Assembly: GCA_029204225.1 (NCBI GenBank)
Contig: MU831992.1
Span: forward strand, 28,938-92,937
DNA: 64,000 bases
Direction: 5' to 3'
Source: Diphasiastrum complanatum
Taxonomy: Eukaryota; Streptophyta; Lycopodiopsida; Lycopodiales; Lycopodiaceae
Within the stretch, counting starts at the first letter, position 1. Every line of letters begins with the position of its first letter. The notes beneath the pieces are model-generated. The model saw only the letters and a program-made list of their open reading frames with translations, was not told where the DNA came from and ran no database searches. The position numbers and the translations under genes were made by a program. Shown here in pieces: positions 10,651-22,740 of the stretch.

Positions 10651-11043
10651 TTATTAGATGTGATTGAGCACACATTAAAGATTTGGAAATGAAGGTAAAT
10701 AATTTAGGACTCACTTTGAAAACAAGGTACTATTTCCCAAACGAAGGGCTAAAAATTAATTGTTGGGTAGGGAAAGTAGTGTGACAAAGTAAACCACATG
10801 AATGAAAGTTAAATCTTACAATAAAGTTGGTCCAGTGTAACATCAGCAAAAAACCTCAAAAGCAAAAATGGAGAGAAAATGGGGTCAGAGACTTGTATTG
10901 TCTTCAAAAGACCAATAAGAATACACTCATGAGTTATCATCCTTGGCCATCATTGTGAAGTTAAAAGTGTGACAACCAAGGCTGCCAAAAAACTCCCAAA
11001 TCAAGCCTTCTGCCTGTCCAAATAAGCTTTTCTCAACTTATCA

Positions 11044-14000
11044 TCACCAATAATCTCCACAGGAACAGAAGCCATCCTTAAAATGGTGGTATCTGTTTGC
11101 ATCCATCACACTGATGTCACGCCCAACAATTTTTGAGATGATCTTTGTGGCATTGTGACAGTCAAAGCAGACCCGAAGATTTTTTTTGATGCGAATAGGT
11201 GTCCCAAAAGGCGTGTTGATGAGCCCAAAAGCAATGGCCTGCTTCTCACTATGTCCACACAAAGCATTCTCCTCCACATCATCCAGCACAAAGCTTAAAT
11301 TAGGTTTATACCCTGCCTTCTTCATCAACCCCACCAATCTATCCAGTTCAGCCTGAATCTCCTTGCTTTGTGGATGAGTTGCATCACCTACAACAAAGGC
11401 ATGCAGTTGGTTATCAACTTCGATCCAGCTGCACCCAGGCATTTTTTTCACACCTGCCTCCTTCATTTCATTTCTGATCTTTGCTAACTCATCCTTCTTA
11501 CCTGCAGCTGCATAGATGTTTGATAGCAGCACATAAGGAGCAGCATTTTTTGGTTCCAGCTTCACGACACGATCAAAGGCACGTCTTCCTATCTCCACGT
11601 GACCATGGTTTCTAGCAGCACCAAGCAAAGTCATCCAAACCACACTATCTGGCTGAATTGGCATTTTGTTGATAAAGAGCTCAGCATAGGCCAAGTACCC
11701 TGCACGCCCTAGAAGATCAACCATACATGCATAGTGTTCCTTGGTTGGTGTGACACCATGATTTTTACACATGGAATCAAAGACATAACGACCTTGATCT
11801 ACTAGGCCAGAATGGGCACATGCAGAGAGAACACTAATATATGTGACCTCGCCCGGTTTCGTGCCTTCCCCCTGCATTTGCTCAAACAGAGCAAGGGCCT
11901 CCTGGGCAAGCCCATTCTGTGCATATCCTGCGATCATCGCATTCCATGAAACCACATCTCGTTCACTCATGTTCTCGAACAGCTCACGGGCGTCCTCTGT
12001 GCACCCGCATTTTGCATACATGTCAACAAGGGTGTTCCCTACAACCACATCCGACTGAAAGCCTCTTTTTATGATCTCGAAGTGGAGCTGTTTGCCCTGT
12101 TCCAGGGCTGCTAGGTTGGCACATGCTTTTAGGAGAAGAACAAACGTGACATTGTTTGGCTGCATGCCTTCCTGTTTCATTTGCTCATACAGAGCAAGGG
12201 CCTCCTTGCCAAGCCCATTCTGTGCATATCCCGCAATCATAGCATTCCATGAAACCACATCTCGTTCACTCATGTTGTCGAACAGCTCATGGGCATCCTC
12301 CGTGCACCCGCATTTTGCATACATGTCAACAAGGGTGTTCCCTACAACCACATCCGACTGAAAGCCTCTTTTCATGATCTCGGAGTGGAGCTGTTTGCCC
12401 TGTTCCAGGTCCGCTAGGCTGGCACATGCTTTTAGGAGAAGAACAAACGTGACATTGTTTGGCTGCATGCCTTCCTGTTTCATTTGCTCATACAGAGCAA
12501 GGGCCTCCTTGCCAAGCCCATTCTGTGCATATCCTGCAATCATCGCAGTCCATGAAACCACATTTCGTTCACTCATGTTGTCAAACAGTTCACGGGCATC
12601 CTCTGTGCACCCGCATTTTGCATACATGTTAAGAAGGGTGCTTCCCACAATCACATCCGACTGAAAGCCTCTTTTTATGATGTCGGAGTGGAGCTGTCTG
12701 CCCTGTTCCAGGGCTGCTAGGCTGGCACATGCTTTTAGGAGAAGAACAAACGTGACATTGTCTGGCTGCACGCCTTCCTGTTTCATTTGCTCATACAGAG
12801 CAAGGGCCTCCTTGCCAAGCCCATTCTGTGCATATCCCGCAATCATCGCAATCCATGAAACCGCATCTCGTTCATTCATGTTGTCGAACAGCTCACGGGC
12901 GTCCTCTGTGCACCCGCATTTTGCATACATGTCAACAAGGGTGTTCCCTACAACCACATCCGACTGAAAGCCTCTTTTTATGATCTCGGAGTGGAGCTGT
13001 TTGCCCTGTTCCAGGGCCGCTAGGCTGGCACATGCTTTTAGGAGAAGAACAAACGTGACATTGTTTGGCTGCATGCCTTCCTGTTTCATTTGCTCATACA
13101 GAGCAAGGGCCTCCTTGCCAAGACCATTCTGTGCATATCCCGCAATCATCGCATTCCATGAAACCACATTTCGTTCACTCATGTTGTCAAACAGTTCACG
13201 GGCATCCTCTGTGCACCCGCATTTTGCATACATGTTAACAAGGGTGCTTCCCACAATCACATCCGACTGAAAGCCTCTTTTTATGATGTCGGAGTGGAGC
13301 TGCCTGCCCTGTTCTAGGCCTGCTAGGCTGGCACATGCTTTTAAGACAACAACGAACAGAACCTTGTCTGGTGCTAAGCCTGTCTCTTGCATTTGCTGAA
13401 ATAAATTAATAGCCTCCTCAACTTCTCCACTATCAGCATATGCTGAGATGATAGCAGTCCACGAATACACATTGTGTTGAGGCATGTTGCTGAATACTTT
13501 GTGTGCATGAAGCATACTACCGCATTTGGAGTACATGTGAACAAGGGTGTTTGCTAAGAAAATATTTGAATCAAGTACACTTTGGACTATAAGGGCATGC
13601 ACTTGCTTGCCCTCCGCCAGGGCCTTCCTTCTGGAACACCCCTTCAAAAGGCAAACATAGGCGTGAATTGGAGGTTTAGTAGTTTGCTGGACCGTAAGCT
13701 CCAACATATGTAGGGCCTCTTTCAAGCGTCCCTCCTCACAGAGTTTGCTCAGCTTATCACGATTGCAAAAGGAGTCGGGCACCCTGTATGATTCATATAA
13801 TGATAAAGAAATATGAACAAGTATCAATTTTGAAAGAGCAAGAAAAAGGAGGACATGTGGTAATCTCACACCCGCACACTTGAGATTAAAACCATACCGT
13901 GATCTCAATCCAGCACCAGATTGTATATGACCCAATGTCATAGAAGCCATCTTTTCTTTTACCCAGGAGGGATTCAGCCAACCATCAACCCATAGGCCCT

Positions 14001-14835
14001 CAAGCGTCCTCTTATGTTTAAAGTCAGGGTGCTTTGGACTTTTCTGCATAAATTATACAGATCACAGTCAAAGCTTCAACTTAAGGAAAACGACTACACT
14101 AACCAATCGGCTTCATACCCATAATATCATAGCAACAATAAAATTCAAGTAAGAGGTGATTAGCCAAAGCAAGTGCAGCCTAAAATGAGGCGCACCTTAG
14201 TCAATCTATTGTCCCACCACTGCGATGGATTTGAAAAAAACTCCTGCCAGAGCTGCTCCATTCTGACCAGTCTGCCTGCATGCCCTAAGGGTAAACCAGA
14301 ATGCATCAGAAACATGATTAAGGATTGTCAATGTGGATTTAAGCATTTGTACAAATTCATGTCCCCCTCAGCCAGCCACGGAGTGCTGGCGGCTTAAAAA
14401 GAACATGACAGAAATAATAAGCATACCCGAGCCCTGAGGTGTTGAAAAAGCGGATGCGGATGGCTTCCGTTGTTGAAATTGTAGCATGACAGGTAGCCTG
14501 GCACGAACCCAATGAGGATTGAACCGATTGTTGTTGATCCATAGTGCCTCCTTTCTGGTGACGTCCATCTGAGGACGACCTCTGGAAGGAGGAAGAGGGA
14601 GCGAAGCAGAAGGAGACGAGAGAGCGTATTCATTTGTGGGTCTGATGATGAGGCGAGGAGGGCCAAAAAGGAGTAGAGATCGATGAGGAGGAGGAGAAGA
14701 ACGATCGGCAGAGAGGAACAAGAAGAAGAGGCTGCCATGACGACGATCGTCGTCGTTGGGGATGAAACAAAGGCCTACTTCTCCTCCTCCTCCGCCTCGT
14801 CCTGTTAACGTTGTTCTTGTTGTCGTCATTGCCAT
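11044..14835 (-). CDS. PLS-class DYW pentatricopeptide-repeat protein with OSB-like PDF motif
   Basis: Four exons are proposed: 14835-14427, 14284-14196, 14043-13898 and 13783-11044. All introns are GT...AG, the phases agree, and the sum is 3384 nt (1127 residues plus stop). Exon 1 starts at an ATG in good context (GCCATGGC) and encodes a Ser/Arg/Pro-rich, organelle-presequence-like N-terminus and half of a W-x-NP-x-WV motif (ALWINNNRFNPHWV). Exons 2 and 3 together give LWQEFFSNPSQWWDNR then PDFKHK...LW...NPSWV, which matches the PDF motif of OSB proteins. Exon 4 holds the PPR tract with five near-identical 101-residue S-P-L blocks, E-type motifs, a PG box (PGCSWIEV) and a DYW domain with HSE, CFDCH and a CGDYW end. 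DYW proteins act in organelles, mainly in C-to-U RNA editing. The target is unknown. Confidence 0.85.
11843..13360 (-). repeat. Tandem 303-bp repeats inside the PPR gene
   Basis: About five copies of a 303-bp unit, each one S-P-L PPR triplet of 101 codons. Boundaries recur at about 12060, 12363, 12666, 12969 and 13272. The copies are nearly identical at DNA level, which points to recent tandem duplication or gene conversion. Confidence 0.92.
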
Positions 14836-15099
14836 GGCGTGCTCTTACTGTTGCTGCTCCTCGCACATCAAATATAATATTTGGAGATGGCAGCAGTGCT
14901 GCTCCGAGCTCTCCTCCATTCCTTTCATGAAGTATCTCGCATCCCATACCATTAATGCTTTTAGTCCTACCCTCATTCCCTTATCTCATTAATCATCTCA
15001 TTATTTAATCATTTTAATCTCTTTTTCTTTTAAAAACTTAAAGATATTATTATATGTTTACAAATATATAAGTCCAAAAAGATCGCAACTGTGAGGCCA

Positions 15100-15845
15100 A
15101 GTTATTCAAGAATCTAGAAGGACGCCTATACAGCTTATAGCTTATATAGGCAAGGACTTTAGCACACCATGCACAAAGGTGGTCCAAACATATTAACTAG
15201 TGTGCATAAAGAAGTAGCCAAGTGAAGATGAGTCGTACGCAAGAGAGGGGAAGCAGTGCCCTCGAAAATATGTTGATTCTTTGCCGTCCAAATCTTCCAA
15301 AGTGCTGCTAACTTGCACAAATGCTAGAGAGTAAGAGTAGAGCGATCTGGTATGTGAGAGTCACCTAGCAAAATGGTGTTAATACCTAGAGAAAAGGTGA
15401 AACCCCAATGACGAAGCAATTGGGCAAGCTCAGACCATAAGTCCCACCGATAGTAAAAGAACAGGTGCTCAACTGTTTCTTCTTTCAATTGGCAAAAAGG
15501 GCAAAGACGGTCATAAAAAAAAAGGCCATTTAAATAGCAAGGGAAGGGATTTAGTAAGAATGCGGTACACAAGGTATCTAAGCTTTCCAACAGGGAGGGA
15601 ATGGGAATACGAAGTCTCTTGCGCCAACAAGACTTGGAATGTGAGATCGTTCAGAGGGAGTATTAAAAATGAGGAAAAAGAGAAAAATATTGATGATAGT
15701 TCAAGGCGCTGTAGCTGGGAAGAAAGCCATCCCAACCATGAAGAGAGGGCGAGATATGAAGAGGGATTTTTGACGAGGGGGCAAAGAAGAGGAGAGCATG
15801 GATGGAGGAGGCAAGAATCTACATCAATCAATCTTTGCACATAAG
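15100..15845 (-). pseudogene. Non-LTR (LINE) reverse transcriptase C-terminal fragment
   Basis: One minus-strand frame carries LPVGKLRYLVYRIL, then CPFCQLKEETVEHLFF, then LWSELAQLL and, near 15280, a W-I-W-T-A-K-N type ending. This order matches the zinc-binding region found after plant LINE reverse transcriptases (zf-RVT). The frame is interrupted and the catalytic RT core is not present. It sits alone between the PPR gene and the next copia fragment. Confidence 0.6.
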
Positions 15846-15849
15846 TTCA

Positions 15850-16494
15850 ATAATTAGCTGAAAGCAAATAAATTCAATACTAGTATGCACTTGAAAGTAA
15901 ATAATAATAATATTCAATCGGCATAGCACGTTGATGATAACATTAGAACACATTTATTCTTTATATTCAAATTTGATAAATGAATCGTTTTTTTAATTTG
16001 GATATTGTGTGTCTACGCTTTGTTCTAGTCTTTGCAATACAATCAATAATGAACAATATGAGCAAATATTTACAATGTCTATTAAGTGAAACAATGATTA
16101 TAGTTTTTTTCTTTTTACAATTTTACCTTTAAATAAACATGTGATTACAATACATCATTGCTACTTGTACTTGACCTTATTGATATAGAAATATAAACAA
16201 CATTAAACCGATTGATTTTATTAAAAATTATCTGATTTTTGAAAGACTTATACAACATAATATGATTAATTTTAATCAAATTTTGATGTTTGTCATAAAA
16301 AACAAGAAAGTATATCAATTGCAAATCTAATATTGATATTAACTAGGGAGACAGAAAGAGAGAAGACTTGGTGTTTGGGTGTGTGTGTGCAGGAGGGAGA
16401 ATTTGTAGTAGGGGATTCATGGAAAAGGGAAGAGAGAGATAGAAACAGAGATGTTGAATGAAAAAAAGAGATATGTGAAGAACTCAACATTAAG
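15850..16494. other. AT-rich spacer
   Basis: No gene seen. Low-complexity AT-rich DNA with short GT and GA runs near 16340-16440. Confidence 0.6.
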
Positions 16495-16825
16495 GATGTC
16501 AAAGTGCAAGTGAGGCATGGAATTCCTTGAAGAAACTCTTTGAATCAAAGTCCACATCTAGGCTATTGACCCTAAGGAGGCAAATATTTTCTAGTAGACA
16601 AAGAGAGAGAGAAAGTGCTCATGCATTTGTCTTGAGGGTTAAGTCCTTAAGTGATGATCTACCATGCATTGATGAAAGCATAAAAGATGGTGAAATAGTC
16701 CAAGTTATGTTGAATGGTTTGCTAGATGAACATGCTAACCTTGTGCAAAGTTTCGTCATTCAAAGAATCTTGCCAAGTGTGGTTGACTTGCAAGAAATCT
16801 TATTGGTTGAAGAATATGAATATAA
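16495..16825 (+). pseudogene. copia Gag fragment of the 37568-42584 family
   Basis: About 100 residues (KKLFESKSTSRLLTLRRQ, HAFVLRVKSLSDDL, VMLNGLLDEHANLVQSF) match the Gag of the intact element at 38490-38800 with few differences. The fragment has no LTR or primer site. It butts directly against a minus-strand copia integrase at 16826, so it is an old fragment or a rearrangement junction. Confidence 0.8.
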
Positions 16826-18832
16826 GTAGCTGTAACTACTGTTTCAGCCCACAGTACTCTTGGAGCTTTCGAGTAGGCCATCATGCATCTGACAGCTTCC
16901 ATCAAAGTTCTATTCTTTCTTTCTACAACATCGTTGAGCTGCGGTGTGTAAGATGCAGTCCTTCTGTGAATGATACCACGATCATTGCAGAAGTTAGTGA
17001 AGTGATTCGAGATGTATTCTCCACCTTGATCTATCCTGACATTGCCAGTGCATCTCTCTGCCCAATTCACACTCTCTGAATTTGTCAAATGCTTCTGATT
17101 TGTTGTGAATAAAATACACTCTGGCAAATTTATTGTAATTATCAATCAAGGTGATATAATATCTCGAGCCTCCTATTGAGATTACATTGAAATTAGACCC
17201 ACAGATGTCAGAATGCACTAACTCCAAAATCTTGGTCATTCTGTAGGAGTCCTTGACAAATGGAGTGCGTGACATCTTACTCTTCAAACATACATCATAG
17301 GTGGTCGAACTAGTTGCATTCTCACCCCCCTGATTGCTCCATGATGGCTTGCCTGGTACAGTGCCATTGAATTCATATGGCATAGTCTCATGTGCCATAG
17401 AATGTCTGGCAAATAATCATGAGTCTGATGCACTTGATCTGCAGGCAGGCGTACCTTTAGGTGATACAGATTGTCTTTTCTTTTGCCTTGGGTGATCAAA
17501 GTACTGGTACTTGCATCAACAACGTTGCATGCTTCGTCTGAGAATTTCACACGCATCCCTGCATCAGCTATTCTTGTCACAAATAACAATTTTTGTTGCG
17601 GTGTAGGCACAAACAGAACATCGTCGAGTCGTCTGTCTCTGCCATTCGTGTTGAGCCACAATGAACCAATATTGTTCACTTGATGTTTGCATCCATTTTC
17701 AAGAAAAATGAAACTTGATGGATCTGTACTTCAAAAATCAGACATGATTCGTCTTGATGTAACGAAGTGTGAGGTAGCTCTTGAGTCTAGGATTACTCAT
17801 GTGTGTCAGGTGTTGACACTGCACAAATGTAAGCGGTCAAATTACCACGATTCGATCTTTCTTCTCCCATTTTTGAGCTCTCTGGCTCCTCGACATAGGA
17901 CAAACTATTTTTTTGTTTTCTTGTCTGCTTTGTGCTGATTTGTTTCTTGGGTTCAGGCGGTAGTCCATGGCTGCATGACCCTTCTTGTGACAGTGGATAC
18001 ACTCAATTTTCGGATTGAGCCAGCACAAATCGACAGTGTGTCCTTCGCATCTGCATCTCACGCAAGTCTTCTTGTCTCCACTTTGTTGTTTCGACCTTCC
18101 TTTGTTCTTCCATTTGCCTTTGATGGTCCCTTCTGCTTGTTGATCACGATCCTACTTTTGATCTGACTCCCTCTTAGGCTTGAATTGTTTTTTTGTCTTC
18201 TCTTTGTTGCTATAGAGGGCTTGGTTAGAAGCATCCTTGTGATCAAGATGCTCTCGAGTCTCAAATTTCTCTCGAATCTCGACAATTGTCTTTTTGAGTG
18301 TCATTGTTGGATCCTTTGCTAGAAGAGCTCTGGTTGTTTGGAAGGATCTAGGTAAGGCTCTCAACAGATAAGTGAGCTGCTTCTCTACTGATACAGCATT
18401 TTCTGCTCCAAAATTGTGTAGTGAAAGGAATAGATTCTTCATCTTCCTTACAAAAGAAGTGAGGTCTTTGCCATCCCACTGCAGGCTTGTCAGCTGATCC
18501 TAAAGCATCATTATTTGACTGTGTGATTTCATCTGAAATCTTGTGAGTAGTGTTTTTTACATCTCCTTTGCTTTGGAGAGTGTAGCCAGGTCAAGTGTGC
18601 AGCTATCCTCGATGGATGATGATATCAAGGCTATTGCCTTGTCATTCTTCTCCCTCCACTCGTGTAGCTCTTTGCATGTTGTTGTAGGCATCTCCTCGGT
18701 GCCATCAACCCAGGGGAATAATCCTTCACCCTTTAGTATCAGCGAGGTCTTTACCTTCCATGCTAAGAAGTTAGATCTTGATGAATCCAGAACTGTATAG
18801 ATCTTGGATTGTATGTTGCTGATTGAAGCCAT
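16826..18832 (-). pseudogene. copia Gag-protease-integrase remnant
   Basis: Read leftward from ATG 18832 (MASISNIQSK): a Gag domain (FLAWKVKTSLILKGEG, LLRALPRSF), a zinc knuckle (CIHCHKKGHAAMDYRL, final Cys changed to Tyr), a protease site reading DSRATSHF, so the usual DSG is altered, a GAG-pre-integrase segment and the integrase core (HSDICG, DQGGEY, VVERKNRTLME). Several frameshifts and stops break it. Reverse transcriptase is absent because the sequence ends at 16826 against an unrelated Gag fragment. A sister copy lies at 54254-55562 on the plus strand. Confidence 0.85.
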
Positions 18833-18935
18833 TGCTCCTAAATTTGTGTTTTTCACTTGTTGATGGTTCTTTGTTTGAATGCTTGGCCTCTTGGATCTAC
18901 TAGCTTTCTGGCTATGTCGGATTATGACAAGGTAG

Positions 18936-18947
18936 GCTCTGATACCA
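18936..18947 (-). other. Primer binding site of the 16826-18832 copia
   Basis: Minus strand reads TGGTATCAGAGC, the initiator tRNA-Met type site, preceded by CTTCAG. It marks the 3' end of a 5' LTR lying to the right. Only one such site is present here, unlike the relative at 54073-54150. Confidence 0.85.
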
Positions 18948-19583
18948 CTGAAGCGAAAAATGCACTCTAAAAATGCAAATTCTAGCTAAAACTCTGGTGA
19001 CAAACTGATAAAATGTCTCTCGAACGATTCGCGAAACTTTCTCAAAACTCGAACAGTTTAGTGACACAGCCAATTATATCGATATTTGATATTTTGAGTG
19101 TTATGAGATAGAGGAAGAAGAATGGGAACAGAATGGAAGTCAAGTTCGAGAAATATATGCGGGAAGCAAAGTTAATTCATCAATGGGAATGATTGACATT
19201 GATGAAATTCACAAAATTTTCATTGAATTGGATAAACAAGTATATCTTGAAATTTTTCGATATACTTTGAAATTTTTTGATTTCTTTGATTTAGTGAGCT
19301 CTTTGTGTATCTCGACCTTTGTATTTGTCAATTAACTAAAGACATCATTGGGTAGAAGGCGTCAAATCTTTTTTCGTATCGCGGTATCAAGAAATTGAGA
19401 TTCAATTCGATTCGTGTCCGCATCAGATTTTTCTAAATATTTTTTCATCCTTAGAAATTCGATTCGATTCGATTCAAGTCGATCATGTATCGAAAATTCT
19501 TGAATATTTTATTTGGTCCAAAACTTTATAGAAAGATTAAAGATATTCCACGTCATTAACGACTGTAGTACTAGGGTCATTAG
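18948..19583 (-). repeat. Probable 5' LTR remnant of the 16826-18832 copia
   Basis: The LTR would end at 18948 next to the primer site. Its outer border is not identifiable. Part of it resembles the 54 kb LTR family (TTCGCGAAA-type phrases). No ORF is present. Confidence 0.4.
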
Positions 19584-20260
19584 TGTGAAATTCTAGAGAA
19601 TTAATGGACAAGAATGGATCCAAATCAGATCCACAAGAGAGATTGGGTGTTAAATTCAATTGATCCTAGATTAATCTTACATCAACAAATCTAACAAGAA
19701 CAATCAACAAAGATCAAACTAAGGCAAAAGGGATTTCACACGTGTGAAAACTTGTCCATGTATAGCTTGTCAACAGATAATGAAGTACACTAAGATTAGA
19801 ATGCAATAGAACCATAAAATCACAAGACAAATGGTGAAATTACTCAAGATGTGCTCCAAAACCAAGATTTCACTTGCTTGCTGATTATGGCCAAATGAGG
19901 CTCTATATGTACACAAGAGGTAGCTCAAGTTGCTGCTGACTCAGTTGATTTGACATGTGTGAGAATGCCTAGTCATAAAGGATATCAATTACATCAAACT
20001 TGGCACATGGTCCATGACTTCCTTGATTTAAGTCACCTCAATTTTTTTTTTTCCCCTTGATTTAAGTCACCTCCTTGTTTTTGTTCCCTAACTTATAGGA
20101 ACTTAGATAACTTTCTTCTACAGGTACAAACTCGCATGCTACTAGTATTTCCACATGTGTGAGCAGTCCTCTATGTGAAAGATTTCAGATCATTAAGATC
20201 CAAAATATCCCTTTGATCTTTGGTTAGGAAAACAAGCAATTCACCAATCTTTACAATGTA
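19584..20260 (-). repeat. Diverged LTR of the 1464-7173 family
   Basis: Read on the minus strand it matches the right half of the 1464-2328 LTR: AATCTTGGTTTTGGAG, GTGATTTTATGGTTCTATTG, the palindrome TCACACGTGTGA (19736-19747) and an end ...TTTCACA at 19584. The outer border near 20260 is approximate. The palindromes nearer that border have decayed to CACATGTGTG. Confidence 0.6.
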
Positions 20261-20814
20261 GAAAAATCAGCATCTACACTAAAAATGAGATGCAAACTCT
20301 AATAGATCTTGATCATACATGAACCAAAACATAAAATAATGTTGATGTCCGTACAATAATAGTAAGCTACTATATTTCACAGTGGATCTGAAAATAGCAT
20401 TTAATGAGCATTCTACACATAGAATTGCAAGATATCACTAGTATAGCATACCAATGGATAGTAGAACCCAAGAGAATCATGTGTGATCATGAATGAGATA
20501 AGAGAGAGAGAATCTCTTCTCTTCCCATGAGTTACATCCTTTTATAACAGGTCCAATACCCACATACATCTGAGTGGACGAGCTCGATGTTGGCTGATTC
20601 AGACGAATCCCCAAGATACTCGGACAGAGCAACTCAAGAGCACCTCTCACCTTAGACCGAGGAGGTCTTTGAGAAGACGAGACTAATGAAGGCTGAGAGC
20701 CAAGTATGAGAGCCGAGAAATACTAGTAGTAATGACAAGCAAGAACTATGTAGGCCTCATGGTGAATCCCAGAAGATGGAATGACCATGTAGGAATGTAG
20801 GGTCGATGATCTAG

Positions 20815-21573
20815 TGTAGTATAGCCCTCCCGCCTGTCAACAAGGGTTAGTTCACTGGATAGGTACCTAACTATCCATAGATGCTACTTTTAGTTAGTTT
20901 CTTACTTTTTGTCTAACTCTACCTCCTCTAACACTACTCACACTAACTCTAACCCCCTAACTAACTTCATCATGATTTTGGGTGAAGAGAGAGGATAGAA
21001 TAGAAGAGGAAGAAGAAGGAAAAGAGAGAAAGAGAGAGAGAGAGAGATGAGATTGCTCAATTTCATTGCTTATGGAAAAACCTTGACTAGCATTAACCAA
21101 AAAGCATGGGAAATGGAAATAACAAGCAACCACAACAATAGCATAAGCAAGAGTGATTAGCAAATGAGGATGCTTGAGCTCTCAAAATGATAGAGTCTCC
21201 TCCTCTCTATTAAGCATGAAAATAGTGTACAAATGGTGCTTTTTTATAAAATGGGGAAGGCCCTTGCCCCAAAATCCTATTGGCTAATATTTACATTGAT
21301 CCTATCCATTCATCTTGGGCCCAACTTGATCCAAGGGTCCACAAAAAGTACATTGAAATTGACAAGATTCATGTGAGTCCCAATTTGGACCCAACTCTAA
21401 AAAGTAATATCTAAGTTTAAAAATGACTTTGGGTCTCTAGTTTTATTTTATTTACAACTTAAGCTTGCGTGCTCATTGGGCCATGGGCTTATACGCGTAG
21501 GATGCCATGCCCTCGCAACAGATTTTATTGGTCGAATTTATTTATTTACAATATATTGGGAATACCCCCAACA
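20815..21573 (-). repeat. LTR of the coiled-coil Ty3-like family
   Basis: On the minus strand it starts TGTTGGGGGTATTCCC at 21573, directly after the coding fragment to its right, and is related to pieces at 25966, 48243, 55563 and 56976. It contains a TATA-like TTTTATAAAA, a CT-rich tract (21010-21048 as GA) and probably ends TATACTACA at 20815. The left end is inferred from the solo LTR at 25966-26853. Sequence left of 20815 (20290-20814) resembles 28740-28790 in inverse orientation, so the target was itself an older element. Confidence 0.6.
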
Positions 21574-22740
21574 AGACCCACGGCACTCTGTCGATTCAGT
21601 AAAGGGTCTTCTTGGCCCGCCTCTGTTGGATCAGGTAGGTCGTGACGTCTTCCATAAAGTTGAGGTGGTCCAGTTTCTTCAAGTCCTTGGCCTCCTGTCA
21701 GCCAGTCTTGGTCAATCCACGCTTGGAATCTGCGTGTCCATGGATCGCCAAAAAGGGCAGCTCGATAATACACACGAGCGATTGGCAGTTGATCTTTGAC
21801 TTTGTCGGAAGGTAGCGTCTTATTAAGATCAAAGAATATGGGAGAAAAAAAATTGTCTCATTTAGTTTCTATCCTCATTAAATGCTCAAAGTCCCGGGCG
21901 TAAGTGGCTACCGCACGGACTGTTGAATCGGGACAATTAAAATAGTTAGCGGCGAATATGGTGAGAGCCCTTCTGGCATATACATCTGATAGAATGATCG
22001 GCCAATTAAAATTTTGAATTGTGACCTTGTCCATAGGGGTGCCGCATTCCACCCATTTGGATCGTTGTGTGCATGGCAGGAAGTGCGCGTTCACCCGTAA
22101 TTGTTGCGGACTCGTCACATAGGCCCTGATGGCCGCATGGTCTCTTTCAAACAGCTGCGGCTGCCATTCTGGTTGTGGTTGGAGGGCGGGTAATGCCTGC
22201 AGCTCCTTGCCCTTTATTGTCTGAGCTGAAAATGATATCTGTCAGCTGCCTCTTCATGACTTGTGGGGATACTTTGATAGGAATTCATTTATTTTCTCTG
22301 CCACGAACTTTGGTCTTCAGAAGGCCCGGTTGGCAGATATGGTGCGCGAACCTCTTGATGATGTTGTCTGTCCTTCTTCTTGGCTTTGGTTGGTACTTGC
22401 GCCTTCGCCTTGGTCTCGCGGCTCAGCACCCATTGTTGTTGGTCCTTGGTCTTGGCCTTCAGACCCTTGATCTTGACTGAATCCCCCTGGTGCTTGCTGG
22501 CTTTGGTCCTGGCTTGTACTGGCCTGTGCAACGTTAAAAATAGGTGGCGGTGGAATCCCCACGGGGGTGGACTGGGCCTTCTTCTCCATGAACTATTGGC
22601 AAGCCTTGAGGGCTTGTTGGGCGAGCTCGTGAGTTGCGCTTGTCTGATATTTATTGAACTCTGTCTGGTAGCTATTTAAGGTTTGGCTATAGACCTGCAC
22701 CTGACACCAAAAGAGATTCATCTCTGATTCAGATAGCGAC
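21574..22740 (-). pseudogene. Unrecognised LTR-element protein, copy C
   Basis: Read leftward: a short helical segment (SESEMNLFW, YSQTLNSYQTEFNKY, THELAQQALKACQ), a Gln/Ser-rich linker, then a conserved segment with KINKFLSKYPH, AQTIKGKELQALPALQPQPEW, YVTSPQQLRVNAHFLPC, VTIQNFNW and IARVYYRAALFGDPWTRRFQ. The last part reaches the LTR start at 21573. The same order occurs at 55741-56975. I recognise no domain. Its LTR adjacency and copy number identify it as an element protein. Frameshifts and stops show decay. Confidence 0.6.

Larger units (their letters stand above)
8656..11043. other. Gene-poor intergenic region
   Basis: No coding feature could be supported. The DNA is AT-rich with short poly-A runs and microsatellites, annotated separately. 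A short segment (GTTAGATGT/GATTGAGCACACA...AAAGATTTGGAAAT) occurs at about 10264-10300 and again at about 10655-10690, flanking the second microsatellite. Confidence 0.6.

Noticed and set aside
10189-10714. Short ORFs with Cys-Val or His-Thr runs
   Set aside because: They translate GT/AC microsatellites.
12071-13270. Series of 96-codon plus-strand ORFs spaced 303 bp
   Set aside because: Antisense shadows of the tandem PPR repeats.
14173-14992. Plus-strand and alternate-frame ORFs over the PPR 5' exons
   Set aside because: The minus-strand exons have consistent splice sites, phases and a recognisable PDF motif; the others have no support.
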